The notes beneath the pieces are model-generated. The model was not told the DNA's origin and searched no databases. It was given only the letters and a program-made list of their open reading frames with translations. Below, piece after piece: positions 1 to 8,365 of a DNA stretch of 64,000 nt. How positions within the stretch are numbered: position 1 is the stretch's first letter; each line of letters opens with the position of its first letter. The stretch is from Ramlibacter rhizophilus (lineage in GTDB: Bacteria; Pseudomonadota; Gammaproteobacteria; Burkholderiales; Burkholderiaceae_C), in contig NZ_SMLL01000005.1 in NCBI RefSeq assembly GCF_004681965.1, positions 372,001-436,000 of the forward strand, read 5' to 3'. Both the position numbers and the translations under genes were made by a program.

Positions 1-15
1 CTAGAGGGACACCCC

Positions 16-564
16 ATGGACATCGACTACCGCAGCGTCTTCGACCTCGCCCCGGTGGGGCTGTGCGTGTCGCGCAACCGGCACATCGTGGACTGCAACC
101 GGCAGCTGTGCGAGATGTTCGCAAGCGACCGCGAAGCCCTGATCGGGCAGTCCTTCCAGGTGCTGTACCCGAGCGTGGACGAATACGAGCGCCTGGGCGC
201 GCGCATGACGCCCATCCTCAATGCGCGCGGCCACTACGCCGACGACCGCATCATGATGCGCGCCGGCGGCGAGGTGTTCTGGTGCCACGTGACCGGGCGG
301 GCGCTCAACCGGGCGGCCCCGCACGAAGCGGGCATCTGGTCCTTCGAGGACCTGAGCGCGCAGCGCCCCGTGAAAGCCGAACTCACGGCCCGCGAGCGCG
401 AGGTCGCCGCCCGGCTGCTGGACGGCATGACCTCCAAGGAGATCGGCAAGACCCTGGCCATCAGCCATCGCACCGTGGAGATCTACCGCGCGCGCCTGAT
501 GCGCAAGTACAAGGCGAACACCACCGCCGACCTGGTGCACAAGCTCATGGCGGGGGCTGCGTAG
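16..564 (+). CDS. PAS domain-containing LuxR-family transcriptional regulator
   Basis: A 182-residue cytoplasmic regulator. Residues about 5-115 look like a PAS sensor fold, with the typical opening FDLAPVGLCVSRNRHIVDCN and a closing stretch ending in WSFEDLSAQR. Residues about 122-180 are a LuxR/FixJ helix-turn-helix: LTAREREVAARLLDGMTSKE followed by IGKTLAISHRTVEIYRARLM. There is no receiver domain, so the input is presumably a ligand or redox signal on the PAS fold; no haem or flavin residue is evident. AGAGGG just upstream serves as a ribosome-binding site for the ATG. It lies 71 nt before the trehalose-6-phosphate synthase on the same strand, which suggests but does not prove that it controls that gene. 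The ligand is unknown. Confidence 0.88.
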   Translation: MDIDYRSVFDLAPVGLCVSRNRHIVDCNRQLCEMFASDREALIGQSFQVLYPSVDEYERLGARMTPILNARGHYADDRIMMRAGGEVFWCHVTGRALNRAAPHEAGIWSFEDLSAQRPVKAELTAREREVAARLLDGMTSKEIGKTLAISHRTVEIYRARLMRKYKANTTADLVHKLMAGAA

Positions 565-570
565 CAGGGC

Positions 571-586
571 CTTTGCATAATGGCCG
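571..586 (+). promoter_or_regulatory. possible -10 element ahead of otsA
   Basis: The sequence TTTGCATAATGG at the 3' end of the regulator gene holds a CATAAT -10-like box at 576-581. The same GCATAATGG string occurs in the stronger promoter candidate at 53176-53181. No convincing -35 box is seen, so this is weak support for a separate otsA promoter. Confidence 0.25.
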
Positions 587-635
587 GTTCCCCATCCCAC
601 CCGCGCGCCAGCGGCCGCGGGCGAACCTGCACTTG

Positions 636-2885
636 ATGAAGACCCTCCGACTCCAGCTTCGATTCCTCCTCCCCCTGCTTCTCGCGCTCGCCGGCGCGGC
701 CTACCTCGCCTCGTCGCTGCTGGACCAGCTCACCATGCGCTGGTTCACCCGCGACCTGAACGTGCGCGGTGCCGCCATCGCGGCGGCACTGACCGACACC
801 GTCGGCGACGCCCTGAGCGAGCGGCGCCCGGCGCGGCTGCAGGCGCTGTTCGAACGCGCGACCAAGGACGAACGGCTGGTGGCCATGGCCGTGTGCGGGC
901 AGGACCGCAATCCCCTGCGGCGCAGCCCGTCCTTCCCGACCGACCTGAGCTGCCGTGACATCGAATCCGTCGCCGCACAGGAGGACCCGCGCGTGACCGT
1001 GGCGGGCGGTCCGGTGCACCTGGGCCTGCACGAGATCACGCTGGAGAACGGCCAGCGCGTGTCCATCGCGCTGATGCAGGACGTGCGCTTCGCCGAGCTG
1101 CGCAGCCAGAACACGCAGCGCTACCTGCTGGCGTTCATGGGCGGGCTGGGGCTGCTGGTGGCGCTCATCACCATGGTGGTGGCGCAACTGAGCTGGCGCG
1201 GCTGGATGGCCGGCGCGCGCTCGCTGCTGCGCGGCGACGGGCTGCTGCTGCCGCCCACCGGGACCGTGTCCACCACGGCGCCCGAACTGGAACCCCTGGC
1301 CCACGAGCTGCGCCACCGGCTGCGCGACCTGGAGGACGAGTTCCGCCGCGCTCAGGGCATGGAAACCTCCTGGAGCCCCGAGCGCCTGCGCAGCCTGCTG
1401 CAGACGCAGCTGCGCGGCGACCAGGTCATCGTGGTCTCCAACCGCGAGCCCTACATCCATGACCAAAGCCCCACGGGCGTGGTCGTGCGCCGGCCGGCCA
1501 GCGGTCTCGTGACGGCGGTGGAACCCGTGATGCGGGCCTGCTCGGGCACCTGGATCGCGCACGGCGGCGGCTCGGCCGATCGCGAGACCGTCGATGCCCA
1601 CGACCGCGTGGGCGTGCCGCCCGAACACCCCGACTACCAGCTGCGCCGCATCTGGCTGAGCGAGGAGGAAGAGCGCGGCTACTACTACGGCTTCGCCAAC
1701 GAGGGCCTGTGGCCGCTGTGCCACGTGGCCCACGTGCGGCCGGTGTTCCGCGAGTCAGACTGGCAGCAGTACAAGGCGGTGAACCAGCGCTTCGCCGACG
1801 CGGTGGTGGCCGAGGCGCGCAGCGAGGACCCGGTGGTGCTGGTCCAGGACTACCACTTCGCGCTGCTGCCCGCGATGATCCGCGAACGCCTGCCGCGGGC
1901 GACCATCCTCACCTTCTGGCACATCCCCTGGCCGAACCCCGAGTCCTTCGGCATCTGCCCCTGGCGACGCGAGATCCTCCAGGGCATGCTGGGCAGCACC
2001 ATCCTGGGCTTCCACACGCGCTTTCACTGCAAGAACTTCATGGAGACGGTGGACCGGCTGCTGGAGGCACGCATCGAGCCCGAGCACGCCACCGTCACCT
2101 TCGGCGGCGCCGAGACGCTGATCGAGAACTACCCCATCTCCATCGAATGGCCGACGCCCGAGACGGTGGCGCGCTGGGCGCCGGTCGCGCAATGCCGGCA
2201 GGCCGTCATCGATCGCCTGCAGCTGCCGCCCGACGCGCGCATCGGCGTGGGCGTGGACCGCTTCGACTACACCAAGGGCATCCTGGAGCGCTTCCATGCC
2301 GTCGAGCGCCTGCTGGAGAAGTACCCCGAATGGCGCGGCCGCTTCGTCTTCGTGCAGGTCGCCGCGCCCACCCGCAGCGACCTGGAGGAGTACCAGGCCT
2401 TCCAGGACCGCATCCAGCGCGTCACGCAGCGCATCAACCGCCGCTTCGGCCAGCCCGGCTACGAGCCGGTGCGGCTGCTGGCCACCCACCACGACCACGA
2501 TGCCGTCAACGAGCTGTTCCGCGCCGCCGACCTGTGCGCCGTGACCAGCCTGCACGACGGCATGAACCTGGTGTGCAAGGAGTTCGTCGCCGCGCGCGAC
2601 GACGAGCGCGGGGTGCTGCTCCTCAGCCGCTTCGCCGGTGCGGCCCGCGAGCTGCGCGAGGCGCTCATCGTCAACCCCTACCACGTGGAAGAGACCGCGG
2701 ACGCCATGCACCGCGCCCTCACCATGGCCGAGCCCGAGCAGCGCGAGCGCATGGCCAGCCTGCGCACCACCGTGCAGGAGAACAACGTCTACCGTTGGGC
2801 CGGACGCATGCTGGCGGATGCGGGACGGCTGCGGCTGCGGGACCGCATCCAGGCCAGGGTGGAGAGAGAAGGGTCCAGGGGCTAG
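636..2885 (+). CDS. otsA: membrane-anchored trehalose-6-phosphate synthase
   Basis: A 749-residue protein. Residues about 264-740 are a GT20 trehalose-6-phosphate synthase, which joins UDP-glucose and glucose-6-phosphate; the strand [13 protein letters not shown], the glycine-rich HGGGSADRE and the donor-site motif [10 protein letters not shown] are visible. Unlike the roughly 470-residue soluble E. coli OtsA, it has an extra N-terminus: a membrane segment at about 7-28, an extracytoplasmic stretch of about 130 residues with two cysteines, a second membrane segment at about 163-187, and a HAMP-like linker before the catalytic domain. That is the layout of a chemoreceptor or histidine kinase. 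No otsB phosphatase is adjacent. The start is the first ATG of the hydrophobic leader. Stress or desiccation protection is the likely role. Confidence 0.9.
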   Translation: MKTLRLQLRFLLPLLLALAGAAYLASSLLDQLTMRWFTRDLNVRGAAIAAALTDTVGDALSERRPARLQALFERATKDERLVAMAVCGQDRNPLRRSPSFPTDLSCRDIESVAAQEDPRVTVAGGPVHLGLHEITLENGQRVSIALMQDVRFAELRSQNTQRYLLAFMGGLGLLVALITMVVAQLSWRGWMAGARSLLRGDGLLLPPTGTVSTTAPELEPLAHELRHRLRDLEDEFRRAQGMETSWSPERLRSLLQTQLRGDQVIVVSNREPYIHDQSPTGVVVRRPASGLVTAVEPVMRACSGTWIAHGGGSADRETVDAHDRVGVPPEHPDYQLRRIWLSEEEERGYYYGFANEGLWPLCHVAHVRPVFRESDWQQYKAVNQRFADAVVAEARSEDPVVLVQDYHFALLPAMIRERLPRATILTFWHIPWPNPESFGICPWRREILQGMLGSTILGFHTRFHCKNFMETVDRLLEARIEPEHATVTFGGAETLIENYPISIEWPTPETVARWAPVAQCRQAVIDRLQLPPDARIGVGVDRFDYTKGILERFHAVERLLEKYPEWRGRFVFVQVAAPTRSDLEEYQAFQDRIQRVTQRINRRFGQPGYEPVRLLATHHDHDAVNELFRAADLCAVTSLHDGMNLVCKEFVAARDDERGVLLLSRFAGAARELREALIVNPYHVEETADAMHRALTMAEPEQRERMASLRTTVQENNVYRWAGRMLADAGRLRLRDRIQARVEREGSRG

Positions 2886-2892
2886 GGGCTGC

Positions 2893-3045
2893 AACCATCC
2901 GTTCACCCTGAGCTTTTATTCACCGCGGCCAAGGCCCCGGTGAACGGCATGCCGATCAAACACATCCGTTCGCCCTGAGCCTGTCGAAGGGCTCGCGTGG
3001 TCGTCTGGCGCAGGGCTTCGACAGGCTCAGCCCGAACGGTTGGGG
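2893..3045. repeat. dispersed hairpin repeat cluster, copy A
   Basis: Two repeat units fill most of the gap between otsA and the next gene. The main unit, 2966-3039, is an inverted repeat: one arm reads CCGTTCGCCCTGAGCCTGTC, the other GACAGGCTCAGCCCGAACGG, with the centre CTCGCGTGGTCGTCTGGCGC. A partial unit at about 2896-2935 joins CCGTTCACCCTGAGC to TTTATTCACCGCGG. Related copies occur at 44392-44520 and 63175-63432, where the main unit is in the opposite orientation. No gene is seen between 2886 and 3139. Confidence 0.9.
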
Positions 3046-3139
3046 GCCGATGGGGTCTGTGGCCTAGGGCAAACCGCCTCCCCTCTTCCCTGCGCCTTCC
3101 CCTAGCCTCCCGCTTCACGCCCCCAGCCCCTGCAGCACC

Positions 3140-3748
3140 ATGCCCCGCTACCCCCACCCCGACCTCAACGCCCTCCCCGAGGACATTCGCCAGCGCATCC
3201 TGGAGGTCCAGGAAAAGAGCGGCTTCATCCCCAACGTCTTCCTGGCCCTGGCGCGGCGGCCGGCGGAGTGGCGCGCCTTCTTCGCCTACCACGACGCCCT
3301 CATGCTCAAGGAAGACGGCAGCCTCAGCAAGGGCGACCGCGAGATGATCGTCACCGCCACCAGCGCGGCCAACCAGTGCCTGTACTGCGTGGTGGCGCAT
3401 GGCGCCATCCTGCGCATCTACGAGAAGAAACCCTTGGTGGCCGACCAGGTGGCGGTCAACTACCGCAAGGCCGACATCACGCCGCGCCAGCGCGCCATGC
3501 TCGACTTCGCACTGAAGGTCTGCGAGCGCTCGCACGAGATCGGGGACGCCGACTTCGAGGCCCTGCACGCCCACGGCTTCAGCGACGAGGATGCCTGGGA
3601 TATCGCCGCCATCACCGCCTTCTTCGGCCTGTCCAACCGCATGGCGAGCTTCTCGGACATGCAGCCCAACGCGGAGTTCTACCTGCTGGGCCGCGTTCCC
3701 AGAGCCAAGCCGGCTGCCGAGGCGGCACCCGGTCAGGGCGCGCCGTAA
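3140..3748 (+). CDS. peroxidase-related AhpD/carboxymuconolactone decarboxylase-like protein
   Basis: A 202-residue soluble protein of the AhpD-like superfamily. The redox motif CLYCVVAHG gives Cys80, Cys83 and His87, the CxxCxxxH signature of alkylhydroperoxidase D and of the uncharacterised peroxidase-related subgroup. The motif lies in the usual helical bundle (SKGDREMIVTATSAANQ before it). The length matches the peroxidase-related subgroup, longer than classical carboxymuconolactone decarboxylases. A thiol-based peroxide or reactive-species role is family-based inference; the substrate is unknown. The 3' end overlaps the convergent sugar dehydrogenase gene by 16 nt. Its promoter is not obvious and the upstream gap is filled by repeats. 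Confidence 0.85.
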   Translation: MPRYPHPDLNALPEDIRQRILEVQEKSGFIPNVFLALARRPAEWRAFFAYHDALMLKEDGSLSKGDREMIVTATSAANQCLYCVVAHGAILRIYEKKPLVADQVAVNYRKADITPRQRAMLDFALKVCERSHEIGDADFEALHAHGFSDEDAWDIAAITAFFGLSNRMASFSDMQPNAEFYLLGRVPRAKPAAEAAPGQGAP

Positions 3749-4968
3749 CGCAGCAGCTTGCCGCTGTCGGTGAGCAGGTAGAGGGCGCCGTCCGGTCCCT
3801 GCGCCACGTCACGCAGCCGCTCGCCGCGCGAAGCCAGCAGGCGCTCCTGGCCGACCACCCGGTTGCCCTCCAGCGTGAGCCGCCAGAGCGAGCGCCCTGC
3901 GAGCGAGGTGACGAAGAGGCTGCCGCGCCACTGTGGCACGGCGGCGGCGGTGTAGAAGGCGATGCCGGCCGGGGCGATGGAGGATTTCGGCCCTTCCGTC
4001 CAGGGGGCGCCGTCTTCGCGCTCCCAGCTCCAGACCGGCTCCTCCATGGCCGGAAGGCTCGCGGCGCCGGCGGGTTCGGTGGTGCCGTATTCGTAGCCGC
4101 GGCTCACGCGGGGCCAGCCGTAGTTGCGCCCGGCCAGCACGCGATTGATTTCGTCTCCACCGTCGGGGCCATGCTCGCTGATCCACAACTCCCCCGTGCC
4201 GGGGTGCAGCGCGGCACCCTGCGCGTTGCGGTGGCCCAGGCTCCACAAGCCGGGGATGGCGTCCGGATCGTCCCAGCCGGGGTTGCCTGCCGCCGCCTGG
4301 CCTTCGGTCGTGATGCGAACGATCTTCCCGGGGCCCGCGCCAGGGTCCTGCACCAGCGCGCGCTGGTCCGCGCGGTTGCGGTCGCCGGTCGTCACGAACA
4401 GGGCGCCGCTGCCGTCGAACACCAGGCGCGAGCCGTAATGCGAAGTCGCATCCACCTTGGGCTGCTGGCGCCAGATCACGGCCACCTCCTGCAGGCGCTG
4501 CGCGCCTTCGGGCCAGACGGCGCGCGCCACCGCAGTGCCGGTCAGCGCCGGCTGCTGCGCGTCGGGCTCGGAGAAGCTCAGGTAGACGCGGCGGTTGCGG
4601 GCGAAGTCCGGATCGAGCGCGATGCCGAGCAAGCCGCCCTGCCCGCGCGTGTCCACGGCGGGCGTGCCGGCGATGTCCTGCAAAGCCACGCCCGAAGCCG
4701 ACAGCAGCCTGAGTCCGCCTCCGCGTTCGGTCACCAGCAGGCGCCCGTCCGGAAGGAAGGCCAGCCCCCAGGGTCGATCCAGGGTGGTATCGAGCTCGCG
4801 CACCTGGACGCCGGCGGCGTCGGGTGCCGCCGCCACGGGAGGCGCGGCCGGCTCCGGTGCCGCGGCCGTCTGCCCACCGCCACCGCCACCACAGGCCGCG
4901 ACGGCCAGCACCCATGATGCGGCGGCGGCGCGTGGCGCCCAGCGGAGGACTTCACTTCGGAACAGCAT
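3733..4968 (-). CDS. PQQ-dependent sugar dehydrogenase (aldose dehydrogenase-like) lipoprotein
   Basis: A 411-residue exported protein. The N-terminus has a hydrophobic leader ending AVAACGGGGGG, a lipobox, so it should be a lipoprotein on the periplasmic side. The remainder is a six-bladed beta-propeller of the soluble glucose/aldose dehydrogenase family: TTLDRPWGLAFLPDGRLLVT, QGGLLGIALDPDF, SLGHRNAQGAALHPGTGELW, EHGPDGGDEINRV and NYGWPRVSRGYEYG are all family blades. Enzymes of this family oxidise aldose sugars with PQQ as cofactor; no PQQ-synthesis genes lie in the window. The gene is convergent with the peroxidase-like gene and overlaps its last 16 nt. Confidence 0.9.
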   Translation of the reverse strand: MLFRSEVLRWAPRAAAASWVLAVAACGGGGGGQTAAAPEPAAPPVAAAPDAAGVQVRELDTTLDRPWGLAFLPDGRLLVTERGGGLRLLSASGVALQDIAGTPAVDTRGQGGLLGIALDPDFARNRRVYLSFSEPDAQQPALTGTAVARAVWPEGAQRLQEVAVIWRQQPKVDATSHYGSRLVFDGSGALFVTTGDRNRADQRALVQDPGAGPGKIVRITTEGQAAAGNPGWDDPDAIPGLWSLGHRNAQGAALHPGTGELWISEHGPDGGDEINRVLAGRNYGWPRVSRGYEYGTTEPAGAASLPAMEEPVWSWEREDGAPWTEGPKSSIAPAGIAFYTAAAVPQWRGSLFVTSLAGRSLWRLTLEGNRVVGQERLLASRGERLRDVAQGPDGALYLLTDSGKLLRYGAP

Positions 4969-5057
4969 GGCCGAACCCTAGCGAGCGCCAGTCAGCGCCG
5001 GGGATCGCGGCCATCCGCATGCCGTGTCGGACGGCAGCGCTCGCGGAAGTCGGAGGG

Positions 5058-5477
5058 CTATCCGAGCTGCGCGCGCAACCAGTCGGGCAACGCGGCCGAC
5101 TTGCCGGCCGGGAAATCCACCCACACCGTCGTCGCGCCGCCACTGGCATAGACCACGCCGGGATCGTCCAGTCGCTCGATGGTCGCCCAGGTCTCGAAGC
5201 TGCTGCGGCCCGGGTCGCTCGCGTACATGCGCACGCGCAGATCGCCGGGGTATTCGAGCTGGCGGTGGAAGTTGCAGAAGGCGTTCACGATCACCGGGCC
5301 CTGCCCCTTCGGGTCCGGCGGTCCGCCCAGGGAGCGCAGCCACTCGATGCGGATGGTCTCCAGGTAGCGGAAGTACACCGTGTTGTTCACGTGCCCCATG
5401 GCGTCCATGTCGCCCCAGCGGATGGCCAGGGTCATCTCATGCACCAGCTTTTTCTTTTCGGGAATGTCGATCTTCAT
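5058..5477 (-). CDS. acyl-CoA thioesterase (4-hydroxybenzoyl-CoA thioesterase family, hotdog fold)
   Basis: A 139-residue single-domain hotdog protein. The motif WGDMDAMGHVNNTVYFRYLE is the YbgC/FadM-type active-site segment, with the Asp and the HVNN turn expected of this family, so it likely hydrolyses an acyl-CoA thioester in the cytoplasm. The chosen ATG at 5477 sits 8 nt after the stop of the upstream SDR gene and its leader KIDIPEKKKLVHEMT leads directly into the first strand. The tight SDR-thioesterase pair suggests a shared role in acyl-chain or polyketide-like metabolism; the true substrate cannot be read from sequence. Confidence 0.87.
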   Translation of the reverse strand: MKIDIPEKKKLVHEMTLAIRWGDMDAMGHVNNTVYFRYLETIRIEWLRSLGGPPDPKGQGPVIVNAFCNFHRQLEYPGDLRVRMYASDPGRSSFETWATIERLDDPGVVYASGGATTVWVDFPAGKSAALPDWLRAQLG

Positions 5478-5485
5478 GGAGGGGC

Positions 5486-6268
5486 TCAGAGCGCGAAGCC
5501 GTCGTCGGCCTGGATCACGGCGCCGTTGATGAAGTGGCTTTCGCTGCTGGCCAGCAGCACGATGAGCGCATCGAGGTCCTCGGGCTTGCCCACGCGCTTG
5601 CGCGGCAGCATCTGCACCAGCTTGCGGCCCTGCTCGGTATCCCAGTGCAGGTGGTTGATCTCGGTGTCGATGTAGCCCGGGCAGATGGCGTTCACGTTGA
5701 TCTCGTAGCGCCCCCACTCCTGCGCCATGGCCTTGGTCATGTGGATGACGGCGGCCTTGCTCATCGCGTACGGGCCGATCTGCGGCAGCGTCCGCAGGCC
5801 CGCGGTGGACGAGATGTTGATGATGCGTCCCCCGGTGAAGGTGCCGGGCGCCGCGCCGCGGGCCCGCGCGAGCATGCGGCGGGCAACCTCCTGGGCCGTG
5901 AAGAAGGCGCCCTTGACGTTGGTGTCGAAGACGTAGTCGAAGTCTTCCTCGGTGACGTCGGCCAGTCGCTGCGTGCTGCTCACGCCCGCGTTGTTGACCA
6001 GGATATCGATGGAGCCGACCTCGGTCTCCGCATGCGCCACGGCGGCGCGGATGCTGGTCAGGTCGGTTACGTCCAGGGGCAGCACGTGCGCGTCGCCGCC
6101 GTCGCCCTCGATGCGCGCGCGCAGGTCCTTGAGCTGGTCCACGCGGCGCGCCGCCAGCACCACGGCCGCGCCGGCGCAGGCCAGGGTGCGCGCGAACTGC
6201 GCCCCCAGGCCGCTGGACGCGCCGGTCACGAAGGCGACGCGGCCGGAAAGATCGATGCTGTAGCTCAC
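5486..6268 (-). CDS. SDR family NAD(P)-dependent oxidoreductase
   Basis: A 260-residue classical short-chain dehydrogenase. It has the cofactor motif TGASSGLG near residue 15, the structural NNAG near residue 92, the catalytic serine in NISSTAG and the catalytic pair in YAMSK. The start is a GTG at 6268, supported by AAAGGAG seven to eight nt upstream; no ATG fits better. It is the first gene of a two-gene unit with the thioesterase (8-nt gap) and is divergent from the ETF-QO gene. The family reduces or oxidises ketones and alcohols, often 3-oxoacyl substrates; the substrate here is unknown. Confidence 0.9.
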   Translation of the reverse strand: MSYSIDLSGRVAFVTGASSGLGAQFARTLACAGAAVVLAARRVDQLKDLRARIEGDGGDAHVLPLDVTDLTSIRAAVAHAETEVGSIDILVNNAGVSSTQRLADVTEEDFDYVFDTNVKGAFFTAQEVARRMLARARGAAPGTFTGGRIINISSTAGLRTLPQIGPYAMSKAAVIHMTKAMAQEWGRYEINVNAICPGYIDTEINHLHWDTEQGRKLVQMLPRKRVGKPEDLDALIVLLASSESHFINGAVIQADDGFAL

Positions 6269-6383
6269 CTGCTCATCTCCTTTGGCGGCCGCGGCCGGCC
6301 GAACACTGACGCATAGAATTCCGGGCAGCCGCGCGCACCCCCCGGGGTGCGCGAATCACGAAAAACATTATGAGCGAGACCCC

Positions 6384-8075
6384 ATGACGAACGACGAGAT
6401 CCTGGCCCAATTCGGACCCCGCGAGTCCATGGAGTACGACGTGGTGATCGTCGGCGGCGGACCGGCCGGCCTGTCCACCGCCATCCGCCTCAAGCAGCTG
6501 GCCGCCGAGGAAGACCGCGAGGTCTCCGTCGTGGTGCTGGAAAAAGGCTCCGAGCCCGGGGCGCACGTGCTCTCCGGCGCGATCATGGACCCGATCGCCA
6601 TCACCGAGCTGTTCCCGGACTGGAAGCAGCGCGGCGCGCCACTGAACCAGCCGGTCACCGAGGACATCTTCCTGTTCCTGGGCGAACGCGGCGCGGTGCG
6701 CACGCCCAACGTCATGCTGCCGCCCAACTTCGGCAACCACGGCAACTACATCGTGAGCCTGGCCAACGTGACGCGCTGGCTGGCGCAGCAGGCCGAAGCG
6801 CTGGGCGTGGAGATCTTCCCCGGCTTTCCCGCCGCCGAGGTCCTTTACAACGAGGACGGCTCGGTCAAGGGCGTGGCCACCGCCAACATGGGCATCGGCC
6901 GCGACGGCCAGCCCACCGAGGGCTTCCAGCTGGGCATGGAACTGCATGCCAAGTACACCATCTTCGCCGAGGGCTCGCGCGGCCACCTGGGCAAGCAGCT
7001 CATCGCCCACTACAAGCTCGACGAGGGGCGCGACCCGCAAAGCTACAGCATCGGCATCAAGGAAGTCTGGGAGATCGACCCGGCCCGCCACACGCCGGGC
7101 CTGGCCCTGCACAGCGCCGGCTGGCCGCTGGAGAGCAGCACCTACGGCGGCTCCTTCCTCTATCACATGGAAGGCAACCAGGTGGCGGTGGGCTTCGTGG
7201 TCGGCCTGGACTACGCCAACCCGTGGCTGTCGCCCTACGAGGAGTTCCAGCGCTTCAAGACGCACCCCAACATTCGCTGGTACTTCGACACGCCTGCCGG
7301 CGGCCGGCCGGCCAAGCGCCTGGGCTACGGCGCGCGGGCATTGACCGTGGGCGGGCTGCTGTCCCTGCCCAAGACCGTGTTCCCCGGCGGCGCCCTGGTG
7401 GGCTGCGATGCGGGCTACCTCAACGCCTCGCGCATCAAGGGCAGCCATGCGGCCATCAAGACCGGCATGCTGGCGGCCGAGGCGGCCTTCGCCGCGCTGG
7501 CCGAAGGGCGCCAGCACGACGAACTCACGGCCTACCCGGAGCTCTTCGAGCGCTCCTGGCTGCATGCCGAGCTGAACAAGGCGCGCAACTTCAAGCAGTG
7601 GTTCAAGAAGGGGCTGACCGTGGCCACGGTGATGACCGGCATCGAGCAGCTGCTGCTCAACGGCCGCATCCCCTGGACCCTGCACCGCGAGCGGCCGGAC
7701 CACACCTACCTCAAGCCGGCCGACCAGTGCAAGCCCATCGCCTATCCCAAGCCGGACGGCAAGCTCACCTTCGACAAGCTCTCCTCGGTGTTCATCTCCA
7801 ACACCAACCACTCCGAGGACCAGCCGCCGCACCTCACGCTCAAGGACGGCGCCGTTCCGGTGCAGGTGAACCTGTCGCTGTACGCCGGCCCGGAGCAGCG
7901 CTACTGCCCGGCTGGCGTTTACGAGTTCGTCAAGGACGAGGGCGGCCAGGACCGCCTGCAGATCAATGCCCAGAACTGCGTGCACTGCAAGACCTGCGAC
8001 ATCAAGGACCCGACGCAGAACATCGTCTGGGTCGTTCCCGAAGGCGGCGGCGGCCCGAACTACACCAACATGTAG
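6384..8075 (+). CDS. electron transfer flavoprotein-ubiquinone oxidoreductase
   Basis: A 563-residue iron-sulfur flavoprotein that passes electrons from electron-transfer flavoprotein to ubiquinone at the inner membrane, linking fatty-acid and amino-acid oxidation to respiration. The FAD-binding motif VVIVGGGPAGLSTAIRL lies near residue 16; GSHAAIKTGMLAAE is a conserved family segment. The C-terminal ferredoxin-like domain supplies the 4Fe-4S ligands Cys508, Cys532, Cys535 and Cys538. The start ATG at 6384 overlaps a five-codon reading frame (6370-6387). A TAGAAT -10-like box lies at 6314-6319. The gene is divergent from the SDR gene. Length is normal for bacterial ETF-QO. Confidence 0.96.
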   Translation: MTNDEILAQFGPRESMEYDVVIVGGGPAGLSTAIRLKQLAAEEDREVSVVVLEKGSEPGAHVLSGAIMDPIAITELFPDWKQRGAPLNQPVTEDIFLFLGERGAVRTPNVMLPPNFGNHGNYIVSLANVTRWLAQQAEALGVEIFPGFPAAEVLYNEDGSVKGVATANMGIGRDGQPTEGFQLGMELHAKYTIFAEGSRGHLGKQLIAHYKLDEGRDPQSYSIGIKEVWEIDPARHTPGLALHSAGWPLESSTYGGSFLYHMEGNQVAVGFVVGLDYANPWLSPYEEFQRFKTHPNIRWYFDTPAGGRPAKRLGYGARALTVGGLLSLPKTVFPGGALVGCDAGYLNASRIKGSHAAIKTGMLAAEAAFAALAEGRQHDELTAYPELFERSWLHAELNKARNFKQWFKKGLTVATVMTGIEQLLLNGRIPWTLHRERPDHTYLKPADQCKPIAYPKPDGKLTFDKLSSVFISNTNHSEDQPPHLTLKDGAVPVQVNLSLYAGPEQRYCPAGVYEFVKDEGGQDRLQINAQNCVHCKTCDIKDPTQNIVWVVPEGGGGPNYTNM

Positions 8076-8097
8076 GCACGGCCCCGCGCAGGCTCGC

Positions 8098-8103
8098 TAG
8101 AAT
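8098..8103 (+). promoter_or_regulatory. -10 box for the gcv riboswitch transcript
   Basis: TAGAAT lies 6 nt before the first base of the riboswitch P1 helix (8109), which would place transcription initiation almost exactly at the start of aptamer 1. No clear -35 box is seen. The box is 22 nt after the ETF-QO stop codon. Confidence 0.5.
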
Positions 8104-8108
8104 GCGGC

Positions 8109-8311
8109 GTCCGTCAGGAGAGCGCTGTCGCCCCAAGGCCTCAGCCACCGAAGGCGCAGGCTTGACTGCCGAACGCTCAGGTACAAGGGACTGACGGACA
8201 CGCCGGTGCAGCCGGCGTTTTCCCAGCTGGAGAGAGGTCCGCCTCGCGCGGACCCACCGAAGGAGCAAACCCCGCCAGGGGTGAATCTCTCAGGTAAAGC
8301 GGACAGCCGGG
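8109..8311 (+). promoter_or_regulatory. tandem glycine riboswitch
   Basis: Two glycine aptamers in the leader of gcvT. Aptamer 1 (8109-8199) is closed by a perfect 9-bp P1 helix, GTCCGTCAG with CTGACGGAC, and carries GGAGAGCGC, CACCGAAGGCGCA and CGCTCAGGTACAAGGGAC. Aptamer 2 (8222-8311) carries CTGGAGAGAGGTC, CACCGAAGGAGCAAA and TCTCTCAGGTAAAGCGGACA, with an imperfect P1 of CCCAGCTG with CAGCCGGG. The linker between them holds a 7-bp hairpin (8200-8218) followed by a short T run. Glycine binding normally raises gcv expression so that excess glycine is broken down. The expression platform is discussed under 8317-8368. Confidence 0.97.
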
Positions 8312-8316
8312 CTCCT

Positions 8317-8334
8317 CCATGGCCTCGGCCATGG
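8317..8334 (+). promoter_or_regulatory. expression-platform hairpin of the glycine riboswitch
   Basis: CCATGGCC (8317-8324) and GGCCATGG (8327-8334) form a perfect inverted repeat just after aptamer 2. The left arm can alternatively pair over 7 bp with GGCCATG at 8362-8368, which contains the gcvT start codon. This suggests control of translation start, not termination; there is no T run after the hairpin. Confidence 0.5.
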
Positions 8335-8365
8335 TTCGCAGCCTGGGTTCCAGAAAAGGAAGGCC

